This document shows positions 1 through 9,242 of a stretch of DNA of 55,598 bases, piece after piece. Every line of letters begins with the position of its first letter. Within the stretch, counting starts at the first letter, position 1. This stretch comes from Bacillus alveayuensis. GTDB lineage: Bacteria; Bacillota; Bacilli; Bacillales; Aeribacillaceae. The notes beneath the pieces were generated by a model. That model made no database searches. It was given only the letters and a program-made list of their open reading frames with translations, and was not told where the DNA came from. The position numbers and the translations under genes were made by a program. The DNA lies in the NCBI GenBank assembly GCA_030812955.1, contig JAUSTR010000015.1, positions 1 through 55,598 of the forward strand. Reading direction: 5' to 3'.

Positions 1-90
1 GAAGTGCTGACATCAACGTTGTCACAAGATGTGACGTCTTTAGTCGATGTTCCTTGCTCATTAAAAAGAATTAACGGAACGCTTCGTTTT

Positions 91-109
91 GTTTAGTTTT
101 CAAAGATCA
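91..109 (-). promoter_or_regulatory. boxA-like antitermination site in rRNA leader
   Basis: The minus strand reads TGATCTTTGAAAACTAAAC just downstream of P2, close to the boxA sequence of Bacillus rRNA leaders, where Nus factors bind to prevent premature termination. Further downstream, GTCACA/TGTGAC (21-35) can form a hairpin inside a longer imperfect stem (about 9-52), as expected near the 16S processing stalk. The mature 16S 5' end lies outside the window. Confidence 0.7.
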
Positions 110-127
110 CCATAGTACAGGAATATT

Positions 128-155
128 ATTATATCAAAATCATATGTCTTGTCAA
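128..155 (-). promoter_or_regulatory. rRNA operon promoter P2 (sigma-A)
   Basis: On the minus strand a perfect TTGACA (150-155) and a perfect TATAAT (128-133) are separated by 16 bases. This is the downstream member of a tandem pair that drives the rRNA operon beginning off the left edge. Following lysS with an rRNA operon matches B. subtilis. The 16S gene itself is not in the window, so the link rests on the boxA-like leader downstream and on gene order. Confidence 0.85.
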
Positions 156-191
156 CATGTTTTTCATACTCTTTTTAAGAGCGACTTTATT

Positions 192-220
192 ATAATAACA
201 GCAAATAATTACCGCGTCAA
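192..220 (-). promoter_or_regulatory. rRNA operon promoter P1 (sigma-A)
   Basis: On the minus strand TTGACG (215-220) and TATTAT (192-197) are separated by 17 bases, 64 bases upstream of P2. Tandem P1/P2 promoters are typical of Bacillus rRNA operons. Activity is inferred. Confidence 0.7.
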
Positions 221-300
221 TACTCTTTTGTTTTTTAAAAAGTCAATTTTAACAGCGACGAAAATTAATATATCATTTGTTAAAGAGTTTTTCAACCCTT

Positions 301-392
301 TTTTTTAAAAAAATAAAGGCTACCCCAAATCTAAGCGCCAGACCCGACAACAAAATAGGGAGCGTGAGGTCAGACTCATATGGGACAGCCTT
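301..392 (-). terminator. lysS terminator built from an inverted-end repeat element
   Basis: Read on the minus strand, AAGGCTGTCCCA (381-392) pairs over 12 bases, with two G-U wobbles, with TGGGGTAGCCTT (316-327). A TATTTTTTT run follows, as in an intrinsic terminator. Both the ends and the internal CAGACC/GGTCAGAC motifs match the longer element at 35727-35832 downstream of spoVG, so this appears to be a diverged, shortened copy of the same repeat family. The stretch 1-403 otherwise holds only the rRNA promoter region. Confidence 0.7.
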
Positions 393-403
393 CAGTCATA
401 ACT

Positions 404-1909
<1,506 letters not shown>

Positions 1910-2005
1910 TCATTCAACTCCAATTTTAAAATTTTCGTTAAATAAAAAAGTAGAAAAACTGCCAGAGAACCTGGCAGTAAAATGGATGAAATACAAACAA
2001 ACACT

Positions 2006-3004
2006 TTATCCTACTTGGGCTGATTGTTCCTTTGCTTCCACTTCTTCTACAAAGTCATCAAGTAGTGTAACAAGCTCATCTCTTGTTTCACATGTGTTAA
2101 TGGCATTACGAATTTTGGCATTACCTCGAATACCTTTTAAATACCAGGCAGCATGTTTACGCATTTCTCTTACACCTATATGCTCACCTTTTAAATCAAT
2201 AAGGCGATCTAAATGCAATTTACATACATTAATTTTTTCTTGTACACTCGGTTCCTCAATAAGTTTGCCAGTTTCTAAATATTTAACTGTCCGATAAATC
2301 ATCCAAGGGTTACCAAGGGCTGCTCGTCCAATCATTACGCCGTCAACCCCTGTTTCATCAAGCATACGTTTAGCATCTTGAGGTGTTTTCACATCCCCAT
2401 TTCCTATAACTGGAATATTGACAGACTGTTTTACTTCTTTAATGATATCCCAATTGGCTACACCTTCATACATTTGCACTCGAGTACGACCATGTATAGC
2501 AACAGCTTGGCCTCCAGCCCGTTCCACTGCTCGGGCATTTTCAACAGCATAAATGTGCTCATCATCCCAACCCATACGCATTTTTACGGTAACAGGCTTC
2601 TCTACAGCATCAACAACCGCTGCCACTAAGTCATAAATTTTATTTGGATCTAATAACCATTTTGCGCCAGCATCACATTTAGTAATTTTCGGTACAGGAC
2701 AGCCCATGTTAATATCAATGATATCTGCTGTTGTGTTTTTATCAACAAATTTAGCCGCTTCTACAAGTGATTCTTTTTCTCCACCAAAAATTTGTAAACT
2801 TAAAGGCTTTTCCCGTTCATCTATATAAAGCATTCCCATCGTTTTTGCATTTTTATATAAAATGGCCTTATCACTAACCATTTCTGCACAAACTAGCCCT
2901 GCTCCGAACTCTTTCACAGTTAGACGGAAGGCAGAGTTACAAACACCGGCCATTGGTGCAAGTACAACACGGTTTTTTAGTTGAATGTCGCCAATCTTAA
3001 ACAT
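2006..3004 (-). CDS. dusB: tRNA-dihydrouridine synthase (DusB/YacF type)
   Basis: FMN- and NADPH-dependent enzyme that reduces uridine to dihydrouridine in tRNA. The TIM-barrel core is clear: the flavin-site start VLAPMAGVCN near residue 18, the catalytic-cysteine segment NMGCPVPK near residue 100, and the RMGW and GNGDV segments. I place the start at ATG 3004 (MFKIGD), giving 332 residues. AAAGGAGGT ends 7 bases upstream, and the B. subtilis protein begins at the same residues. An in-frame ATG at 3031 would run into the upstream gene. The gene lies between the yazB regulator and lysS in one operon. Confidence 0.94.
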   Translation of the reverse strand: MFKIGDIQLKNRVVLAPMAGVCNSAFRLTVKEFGAGLVCAEMVSDKAILYKNAKTMGMLYIDEREKPLSLQIFGGEKESLVEAAKFVDKNTTADIIDINMGCPVPKITKCDAGAKWLLDPNKIYDLVAAVVDAVEKPVTVKMRMGWDDEHIYAVENARAVERAGGQAVAIHGRTRVQMYEGVANWDIIKEVKQSVNIPVIGNGDVKTPQDAKRMLDETGVDGVMIGRAALGNPWMIYRTVKYLETGKLIEEPSVQEKINVCKLHLDRLIDLKGEHIGVREMRKHAAWYLKGIRGNAKIRNAINTCETRDELVTLLDDFVEEVEAKEQSAQVG

Positions 3005-3023
3005 GCGCTCGACCTCCTTTACA

Positions 3024-3233
3024 TCAGCCATCTTTAGGAGCTAACTCTTCAACACTAATTCCAAGCAATTCGGCCATCTCTTCTACCAATTGCTTACTTG
3101 GGACTTTATTACCTCGTTCCACCTCACCTATTACTGACACAGAAACACCTAAATGCTTTGCAAAGCTCTCCTGTGTATATCCCTTTAGCTTTCTAAAAGC
3201 ACGAATTCGTCTTCCCCATTTTTCCGCTTCCAT
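3024..3233 (-). CDS. yazB: Small XRE-family helix-turn-helix protein (YazB-like)
   Basis: A 69-residue protein that is almost entirely one Cro/C1-type helix-turn-helix: the segments GYTQESFAKHLGVS and VIGEVERGNKVPS are the typical helix 2-turn-helix 3. It is probably a DNA-binding regulator; its targets are unknown. The start is well set by AAAAAAGGAG 8 bases upstream. Its first 49 bases overlap the end of folK in another frame. The same small gene sits between folK and dusB in B. subtilis. It could control the folate operon, but nothing in the sequence shows this. Confidence 0.88.
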   Translation of the reverse strand: MEAEKWGRRIRAFRKLKGYTQESFAKHLGVSVSVIGEVERGNKVPSKQLVEEMAELLGISVEELAPKDG

Positions 3234-3712
3234 ACTCGTACTCCTTTTTTATCTCTTAATTCACCTACGAGATCCTCAAGAAGTTGATTTTGATGAGGAA
3301 GTTGTAGGTTAGGCTCTATTTCAAACAAAGGAATTAATACAAAAGCACGTTCAAACATTCTAGGATGCGGTACAGTTAGTTGTTCTGTTTCAATATTTTC
3401 ATGATTGTACAATAAAATGTCAAGGTCTAACGTTCTAGGTCCCCATCTAATTTCACGCTTGCGCTTAAATTCTCTCTCGATGCATTGTAGTAATGAAAGT
3501 AAATCGAAAGGGGATAAATTCGTATTTATTTTAGTGACCATATTTAAAAACAAATCTTGATCAGTATAACCGACAGGATCTGTTTCGTAAATGGAAGATT
3601 TTTTTACAACATGAACATCCGGATATTCATTTAGTTTTTGAATGGCTGCATTTAAGTATCCTTCACGATCTCCTACATTAGATCCTAATGATAGGTAAGC
3701 AATGTTATTCAT
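3185..3712 (-). CDS. folK: 2-amino-4-hydroxy-6-hydroxymethyldihydropteridine pyrophosphokinase
   Basis: HPPK transfers pyrophosphate from ATP to 6-hydroxymethyl-dihydropterin, making the substrate for dihydropteroate synthase. Diagnostic features are the LSLGSNVGDRE N-terminus, the ETDPVGYTDQDLFLN pterin-site segment and the HPPK signature RWGPRTLDLDILLY near residues 90-104. At 175 residues it is slightly longer than usual (about 165). The ATG overlaps the folB stop by four bases, implying translational coupling. The 3' end overlaps the start of yazB by 49 bases. Confidence 0.96.
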   Translation of the reverse strand: MNNIAYLSLGSNVGDREGYLNAAIQKLNEYPDVHVVKKSSIYETDPVGYTDQDLFLNMVTKINTNLSPFDLLSLLQCIEREFKRKREIRWGPRTLDLDILLYNHENIETEQLTVPHPRMFERAFVLIPLFEIEPNLQLPHQNQLLEDLVGELRDKKGVRVWKRKNGEDEFVLLES

Positions 3713-4101
3713 GTTCTTCCCCTCGTAATTTCAATAGCTACAGATTGATAATGCCCTGGGATAGGAGGATCAGGTTTGATCACCTTTACCGTACACTGTT
3801 TAACCAACGAAAATTTCTGTAAAAGCGATTGGGCAATCTCTTCTGCTACCTTTTCGACAAGCTTATATACCTTTTGCTCGACTATCTCTTGGCATATTTG
3901 ATAAACATCAGCATAATTAACCGTAAAAGTTAAATCATCAGTTTTTCCCGCTTTTGATAAATCAACTTCCAACATAACATCTAAACGAAAGCGTTGGCCT
4001 AGTTTATTTTCTTCTGGAAAAACTCCATGGTAACCGTAAAATTCCATTCCGTTTACATAAATTTTATCGATTACGATACACTCCTTTCCCCAACATGGCA
4101 T
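3709..4101 (-). CDS. folB: Dihydroneopterin aldolase (start codon uncertain)
   Basis: Converts 7,8-dihydroneopterin to 6-hydroxymethyl-dihydropterin and glycolaldehyde. The core from DKIYVNGMEFYGYHGVFPEE to VIKPDPPIPGHYQSVAIEI matches the whole FolB family, including the catalytic EFYGYHG segment and the lysine in KVIKPD. The only in-frame canonical start is ATG 4101, which adds about ten non-conserved residues, overlaps folP by 38 bases and has no clear ribosome binding site. Family members begin at the DKIYV stretch; there the preceding codon is ATC (4069-4071), with an excellent AAAGGAG 9 bases upstream. Either the ATC is used as start, or the longer form is made, or there is a sequence error. 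The coordinates given are the longer form. Confidence 0.92.
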   Translation of the reverse strand: MPCWGKECIVIDKIYVNGMEFYGYHGVFPEENKLGQRFRLDVMLEVDLSKAGKTDDLTFTVNYADVYQICQEIVEQKVYKLVEKVAEEIAQSLLQKFSLVKQCTVKVIKPDPPIPGHYQSVAIEITRGRT

Positions 4102-4921
4102 CCATCATCTTTGCCATTCTCGCTATCGGAAGAACATCGTGTACACGTACAAACTGACATCCTTTTTGGATTCCTAAACAAACCGTTGCCCCTGTTCCTT
4201 CGACTCTCTCATTTGTCGGTAAATCAAGAACATGACCGATCAGTGATTTCCGAGAGGTTCCTAGTAAAACCGGATATCCTAAAGTTGTGATGGCTTCTAA
4301 GTTTCGCATCACGATTAAGTTATCCTCAAATGTTTTAGCAAAACCAATACCAGGGTCTAACAAGATATTTTCATCTTTTACTCCTGCATCCTTTGCAATT
4401 TTAACACTTTCCATTAAATCTTGAACGATATCATGGATTAAATCACTATAATCTCGTTTTGAGCGATTGTGCATTAAAATAATAGGAACGTTATAATGTG
4501 CTGCAACAGCAGCAATTTCCGGCTCCTTTTTAGCCCCCCAAACGTCATTTATAATAGTGGCCCCTGCTTGTACAGCCTGTTTTGCCACCTCAGCTTTATA
4601 AGTGTCGATCGAAATCGGAACCTCAATCTCTTTTGCCAATCGTTCAATAACAGGGATTACTCGCTCTAATTCTTCCTCTTCCGATACCATTTCAGCACCG
4701 GGACGGGTTGATTCCCCCCCGACATCAATAATATCAGCACCATGTTCCACCATTTTTTTAGCATGCTGAATTGCTTTTTCAATATGATTGTATTTTCCGC
4801 CATCAGAAAAAGAGTCAGGTGTAACATTTAATATTCCCATTATTTGGGTTTTTTCCTCATAATGTAATGAATAGGGGCCACAGTTTAAGACACTTTTTCG
4901 CTGTTTTATGTTTACATTCAT
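4064..4921 (-). CDS. folP: Dihydropteroate synthase
   Basis: Condenses p-aminobenzoate with 6-hydroxymethyl-dihydropterin pyrophosphate; this is the sulfonamide target. Clear DHPS motifs are IMGILNVTPDSFSDGG (about 30-45), DIIDVGGESTRPGA (about 65), SIDTYK, INDVWG and, near the C-terminus, GTSRKSLIG. The start is set at ATG 4921 (285 residues), preceded by AGGTGATT at a good distance; a GTG at 4930 in the same frame is possible. The stop lies inside the 5' region of folB, so the two are probably translationally coupled. It belongs to the pab-fol operon. Confidence 0.96.
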   Translation of the reverse strand: MNVNIKQRKSVLNCGPYSLHYEEKTQIMGILNVTPDSFSDGGKYNHIEKAIQHAKKMVEHGADIIDVGGESTRPGAEMVSEEEELERVIPVIERLAKEIEVPISIDTYKAEVAKQAVQAGATIINDVWGAKKEPEIAAVAAHYNVPIILMHNRSKRDYSDLIHDIVQDLMESVKIAKDAGVKDENILLDPGIGFAKTFEDNLIVMRNLEAITTLGYPVLLGTSRKSLIGHVLDLPTNERVEGTGATVCLGIQKGCQFVRVHDVLPIARMAKMMDAMLGKGVYRNR

Positions 4922-4934
4922 CCAAATCACCTAC

Positions 4935-5789
4935 TTAAAGTTGATGTCTACTATATAAATGATGACGGCTTTTTTCGTATAGGTCTTTTAACTGTTTCGC
5001 AACGTTTCCTGCTTGTCCAAGAAAATGATGATTACCAATATTCGTAATTGGAACAATTTCTTGAAGGGAATTCGTTATAAAAACTTCATCACTTTTCAAC
5101 AATTCATTTGGTGTAAAAAAGCCTTCTATAAAAGGTATATCAAGCTTTCGTAAGCATTCTAGTACAAATTGTCGGGTAATTCCATTTAAAATGCCCGTAT
5201 TAATCGATGGTGTGTAAACAATATTGTTATGCACCCAGAAAATATTTGATACAATCCCTTCTGCTACATATCCTTCTTCTGTAAGGAAAATCCCTTCCAC
5301 CTTTGGATTCGGACCGATCTCACGTTTTGCTAGCATATTGTTTAAAAAATGATGGGATTTAAGGCGAAAAGAACCTTCCGGGGAGTTTCGTTTAATGGTT
5401 AAAAACCTACCTTCTTTTTGTTGATTTTTAGGAAGATGAATATCTTTCATAAAAAAAATGACTGTAGGCTTTACATAAGGATTTGCAGAAAGCCCTAGCT
5501 CCTCTTCACCAGCAGAAATATTGATTCGAACATAAGCATCTTGAAGGTTATTCAACTGTAATAATTCGTTTATGATGTTTTCGGCCATTTCCCGATCAAT
5601 AGAATAGGAAATATTTAATTGTATTAGACCATGGCGAAGACGCTCTAGGTGATCATCCAATAAAAATGGATGTCCTTTATAAACACGAAGCGTTTCAAAA
5701 ACGCCTAGTCCATACAAATAACCATGGTCGAATGGAGAAATAAAGGCATCTTTTTGATGAACAAATTCTCCATTAAGATAAAGATACAT
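4935..5789 (-). CDS. pabC: 4-amino-4-deoxychorismate lyase
   Basis: PLP fold-type IV enzyme that splits aminodeoxychorismate into p-aminobenzoate and pyruvate. The N-terminal LNGEF ... FDHGYLYGLGVFETLR is typical of the branched-chain aminotransferase/PabC family. The likely PLP lysine is in RLKSHHFLNNMLAKRE (about 140-155), and EGYVAEGIVSNIFW is the cofactor phosphate region. At 284 residues the length is normal. It starts three bases after pabA ends and its ribosome binding site lies in the pabA 3' end. A D-amino-acid aminotransferase relative cannot be excluded from motifs alone, but the position between pabA and folP decides it. Confidence 0.93.
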   Translation of the reverse strand: MYLYLNGEFVHQKDAFISPFDHGYLYGLGVFETLRVYKGHPFLLDDHLERLRHGLIQLNISYSIDREMAENIINELLQLNNLQDAYVRINISAGEEELGLSANPYVKPTVIFFMKDIHLPKNQQKEGRFLTIKRNSPEGSFRLKSHHFLNNMLAKREIGPNPKVEGIFLTEEGYVAEGIVSNIFWVHNNIVYTPSINTGILNGITRQFVLECLRKLDIPFIEGFFTPNELLKSDEVFITNSLQEIVPITNIGNHHFLGQAGNVAKQLKDLYEKSRHHLYSRHQL

Positions 5790-5792
5790 TTT

Positions 5793-6380
5793 TTACACAC
5801 TCTTTTCCTGAATGGAATAGCTTGTTAGGAAATTTTTTAGTAATTTTTTTCCGTTTTCCGTCATTATTGACTCTGGATGGAATTGAACACCTTCAATTGG
5901 TAGTTCTTTATGGCGAATGCCCATTATTTCATTTTCAGCTGTCCATGCTGTGACTTCAAAGCAATCTGGTAAAGTATCTTTTTTCACAATTAGGGAATGG
6001 TACCGTGTTGCTGTAAACGGATTTGGAAGGTTCTTAAAAATCGTTTTGCCGTCATGATAAATCATTGATGTTTTACCGTGCATTAATCTTTCAGCCCGAA
6101 TCACATCTCCACCAAAGGCTTGGGCAATCGATTGATGGCCGAGACACACTCCAAAAATTGGAACCTTCCCTGCCAATGATTCAATAGCCTGTAAGCTAAT
6201 ACCCGCTTCATTTGGTGAACAAGGTCCTGGTGAAATCATTAAATATCGCGGGTTTAAAGCTTCTATTTCTTGAATCGTTATTTCATCGTTGCGTTTCACA
6301 ACAAGTTCTTCACCAAGCTCTCCTAAATATTGCACCAAGTTATACGTAAAAGAATCATAATTATCAATCATCAATATCAT
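5793..6380 (-). CDS. pabA: Aminodeoxychorismate/anthranilate synthase glutamine amidotransferase subunit
   Basis: Class I glutamine amidotransferase subunit that supplies ammonia to PabB. The triad is visible: Cys in FGVCLGHQ (about residue 79), and His and Glu in VQFHPES (about 169-171). The oxyanion segment ISPGPCSP is also present. In B. subtilis the equivalent protein serves both folate and tryptophan synthesis (also called TrpG); the same dual use is likely but not shown here. It starts 11 bases after pabB. A GAG-rich run at its ribosome binding site is too short to call a TRAP site. Confidence 0.95.
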   Translation of the reverse strand: MILMIDNYDSFTYNLVQYLGELGEELVVKRNDEITIQEIEALNPRYLMISPGPCSPNEAGISLQAIESLAGKVPIFGVCLGHQSIAQAFGGDVIRAERLMHGKTSMIYHDGKTIFKNLPNPFTATRYHSLIVKKDTLPDCFEVTAWTAENEIMGIRHKELPIEGVQFHPESIMTENGKKLLKNFLTSYSIQEKSV

Positions 6381-6391
6381 CTCTACTCACC

Positions 6392-7810
6392 TCATACGAA
6401 AGTTTTCTCTTCTTCGCTCATACTTTTTGCTCGCCATAGTGCCTCTGCTTTTTTAAGAGACTCTTTATACTCATATTTTGGTACAGAATCAATGACAATT
6501 CCAGCTCCTGCTTGTACATAAGCCCAGCCATGTTTGGCTAACAATGTGCGGATCACGATGTTAAATTCCAAATCTTCATTAAAGCCAAGCCATCCTATTG
6601 ACCCTGTATATAATCCTCTTCTTGTCGGCTCAAGCTCTTCAATAATTTCCATTGTTCTCACTTTCGGAGCCCCAGTAATAGTCCCACCAGGGAAAACAGC
6701 CCTGATAATATCCATAAAACCTTTTCCTTCCTTCAAAATCCCTTGAACGTTCGAAACAATGTGCATGACATGAGAGTATTTTTCTATAACCATAAATTCA
6801 TTAACATTTACTGTACCATATTCGCAAACCCGTCCCAAATCATTACGCTCTAAATCTACTAACATCACATGTTCTGCTCTCTCTTTTTCGTTATTTATTA
6901 ATTCTTGAGCAAGCTTCAAATCCTCTTCATCGTTTACACCTCTAGATCTTGTCCCAGCTATAGGGCGGGTGTTTAATTGCTTTCCTTTCCGTTTAATGAG
7001 CAGCTCTGGAGACCCACATACAATCTGAAAATCTGGTGTATGAATATATCCCATATATGGAGATGGATTCAATTCACGTAATGTTTTATAAATGAAAAAC
7101 GGATGACACTTAAGCTCTTTTGCTTGACGCACAGACAAATTAACTTGGAAAACATCACCTTGAGAAATATATTCCTTGACTTTTTCAACCGCCTGTTTAA
7201 ACGGTTCCTCCATAAAGGATATTGGTTTTTCTGAATTCATGCTTGGATGAAATTCATGGGCTAAATCTATCTTTTTTTCTTCCATCCACATCGTTTTCCA
7301 CTCATTTAACCGATTATAGGCCATTTCTTTTTCACATTCATTTCCATAATGTGTAATTAAATACAAGATATTGGTTTGATGGTCAAATACAGCAACGTCT
7401 TGAAAGACAAGGAAATAAATATCTGGTGTATCTAAATCATCTAGAGCCAGTTCAGGCAATTTTTCAAAATATCGTACACTATCGTAGCTAATAAACCCAA
7501 TAGCTCCACCTTGAAAATCAGGCAATTTCAGATCTGTCATGCTTCGATGTTCTTTCATCCACTGTTCAAAAAGGGGGATAGGGTCTCCGTATTCACAAAT
7601 GACATCGCCATTTGTTTCGATCGTCAATTGGCCATTTTTCCCGGTAATGATAGCAGAGGGTTTAATCCCAGCTATGCTATAGCGGCCTCCCCTTCCACTT
7701 TCCAACAATACATGATGTGTTTTGCCAAATGACAACTGTTCATAACGCAGAAAAAATGTATGCGGATCGAATGGAAACGAAATTGCTAATGGTTTTCTCT
7801 CTTGCTGCAT
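6392..7810 (-). CDS. pabB: Aminodeoxychorismate synthase component I
   Basis: Chorismate-using enzyme that makes 4-amino-4-deoxychorismate with ammonia from PabA. An N-terminal anthranilate-synthase-I-like region (about 1-190) is followed by the chorismate-binding domain, with [42 protein letters not shown] and YTGSIGW. I choose ATG 7810 (472 residues): AAAAAGGAG lies 8-9 bases upstream inside a slightly longer open frame starting at 7834. It is the first gene of the pabB-pabA-pabC-folP-folB-folK-yazB-dusB-lysS cluster. PabB and TrpE are close relatives; the folate context decides for PabB. Confidence 0.94.
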   Translation of the reverse strand: MQQERKPLAISFPFDPHTFFLRYEQLSFGKTHHVLLESGRGGRYSIAGIKPSAIITGKNGQLTIETNGDVICEYGDPIPLFEQWMKEHRSMTDLKLPDFQGGAIGFISYDSVRYFEKLPELALDDLDTPDIYFLVFQDVAVFDHQTNILYLITHYGNECEKEMAYNRLNEWKTMWMEEKKIDLAHEFHPSMNSEKPISFMEEPFKQAVEKVKEYISQGDVFQVNLSVRQAKELKCHPFFIYKTLRELNPSPYMGYIHTPDFQIVCGSPELLIKRKGKQLNTRPIAGTRSRGVNDEEDLKLAQELINNEKERAEHVMLVDLERNDLGRVCEYGTVNVNEFMVIEKYSHVMHIVSNVQGILKEGKGFMDIIRAVFPGGTITGAPKVRTMEIIEELEPTRRGLYTGSIGWLGFNEDLEFNIVIRTLLAKHGWAYVQAGAGIVIDSVPKYEYKESLKKAEALWRAKSMSEEEKTFV

Positions 7811-7970
7811 CGTAAAACTCTCCTTTTTACTCATATGTATATTTTACATGATTAACGGGATGTTTACACTAGAAAGTAAAAAGGGTTTTCTTTACAACTA
7901 AAATTGCAAGAGGATTCTTTAAGCGAAAAGAAAAGAAATTATGGGTTAGTTTATAACATTTCACTATATA

Positions 7971-8186
7971 TAAGAAAAGCGCAAGCGCCCCGCTTAGCGA
8001 CGTATGAACTGGACCGCTCCGCATGAGATAAAGGAAACACGAAGAGCGACAGCGTCGATGTTGACTTATCGGAAGGAGGAGAGGGAAGTTCACTAGTCGC
8101 TGGGCGGCTTTCGCTAGACATCCATAACTATATAAAAGGGTTTATTCCTTGGTTATCATGATATAAATTCTGATATGATAAAAAAA
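7971..8186. repeat. Long intergenic repeat A, copy 1
   Basis: A 216-bp segment almost identical to 11949-12165. It begins TAAGAAAAGC and carries an imperfect inverted repeat whose arms contain CCGCTTAGCGAC and GTCGCTGGGCGG. It ends in an AT-rich palindrome-like stretch (ATCATGATATA) directly against the T-run of the cysK terminator. No open frame in it is conserved between copies. The gap 7811-8224 holds only this repeat, the terminator and a possible weak pabB promoter region (7835-7870) without a convincing -35. Confidence 0.9.
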
Positions 8187-8212
8187 GCTGTCGCTCGCAT
8201 AAGAGCAACAGC
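8178..8212 (-). terminator. cysK intrinsic terminator
   Basis: The minus strand reads GCTGTTGCTCTTATGCGAGC followed by GACAGC and seven T, so GCTGT(T)GCTC pairs with GAGC(G)ACAGC. It lies 12 bases after the cysK stop and directly against repeat A. Confidence 0.88.
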
Positions 8213-8224
8213 AAATCAATATCC

Positions 8225-9154
8225 TTATTCTTCATCAAATTGATATAATGGCGTACTTAAATATCTCTCACCATTACTTGGAATAATCGCTAATACTTTC
8301 TTTCCTTTCCCTAATTGTTTAGCTACTTTTAAAGCTGCATGAATTGCAGCACCAGAAGATATACCTCCTAATACTCCCTCTTGACGAGCCGCTTTACGGG
8401 CTGCCGCAAACGCTTCTTCTGTTTTGACGGTAATGACTTCATCATAAATATTCGTATCTAAAATATCCGGAACAAATCCTGCCCCAATTCCTTGGATTTT
8501 ATGTGGACCAGGCTTTCCACCTGATAAAACAGGTGAATCAGCTGGTTCAACAGCATAAATTTTAATATTAGGATACTTCTCTTTTAAAACAGATCCAGCA
8601 CCAGTAATCGTTCCTCCCGTACCAATACCAGCAACAAAAGCATCTAGTTGGTTACCCATTTGTTCTACAATTTCAGGTCCAGTTGTTAATCGATGAATTT
8701 CAACATTCGCTTCGTTTTTAAATTGTTGAGGCATAAAGTAACCATGTTCTTTTGCTATCTCTTCTGCTTTTCGAATGGCGCCGCCCATGCCTTCTGGTCC
8801 AGGTGTTAATACAAGTTCTGCTCCGAATGCACGCAATAAGTTACGGCGTTCCATACTCATGGTTTCAGGCATAACTAAAATAGCCCGTAAGCCTTTTGCT
8901 GCAGCAACCATAGCAAGCCCAATACCAGTATTTCCACTAGTAGGTTCAATAATAGTGTCTCCTGGCTTTAATTTTCCTTCTTTTTCTGCCGCCTCAATCA
9001 TCGCAAAAGCGATACGATCCTTAACGCTGCTACCTGGGTTCATAAACTCCAATTTTAAATATACATCTGCGCTATCTTCATCAACAATACGGTTTAACTT
9101 CACGACAGGTGTTTTCCCGATTAATTCTAAAATAGAATTAGCCACAACAGCCAT
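8225..9154 (-). CDS. cysK: Cysteine synthase A (O-acetylserine thiol-lyase)
   Basis: PLP enzyme that makes cysteine from O-acetylserine and sulfide. The PLP lysine is in [12 protein letters not shown] (about residue 45), the substrate loop is [11 protein letters not shown], the phosphate-binding glycine loop is [10 protein letters not shown], and GGISSGAA follows near residue 265. ATG 9154 (309 residues) is preferred because AGAGGTGG lies 5-6 bases upstream; the GTG at 9163 overlaps that site. It is monocistronic, with its own promoter (9199-9227) and terminator. In B. subtilis this gene is repressed by CymR; I did not identify a convincing operator. Confidence 0.96.
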   Translation of the reverse strand: MAVVANSILELIGKTPVVKLNRIVDEDSADVYLKLEFMNPGSSVKDRIAFAMIEAAEKEGKLKPGDTIIEPTSGNTGIGLAMVAAAKGLRAILVMPETMSMERRNLLRAFGAELVLTPGPEGMGGAIRKAEEIAKEHGYFMPQQFKNEANVEIHRLTTGPEIVEQMGNQLDAFVAGIGTGGTITGAGSVLKEKYPNIKIYAVEPADSPVLSGGKPGPHKIQGIGAGFVPDILDTNIYDEVITVKTEEAFAAARKAARQEGVLGGISSGAAIHAALKVAKQLGKGKKVLAIIPSNGERYLSTPLYQFDEE

Positions 9155-9198
9155 TGCATCCACCTCTATTTCCGAGTAATTTTATTGGTTTTATAGAA

Positions 9199-9227
9199 AA
9201 TATAGCAGTAATTTATTGAATTGTCAA
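9199..9227 (-). promoter_or_regulatory. cysK promoter (sigma-A)
   Basis: On the minus strand TTGACA (9222-9227) and TATATT (9199-9204) are separated by exactly 17 bases, about 45 bases upstream of the cysK ATG. Confidence 0.8.
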
Positions 9228-9242
9228 TCATTTAATAATCTT

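Noticed and set aside
6376-6400. TRAP-type GAG repeat at the pabA ribosome binding site
   Set aside because: Only three evenly spaced GAG triplets are present; TRAP sites need about nine to eleven GAG/TAG triplets.
7869-8093. Minus-strand open frame of 74 codons within repeat A
   Set aside because: It consists largely of the repeat, which lacks the same frame in its second copy, and has no homologous features.
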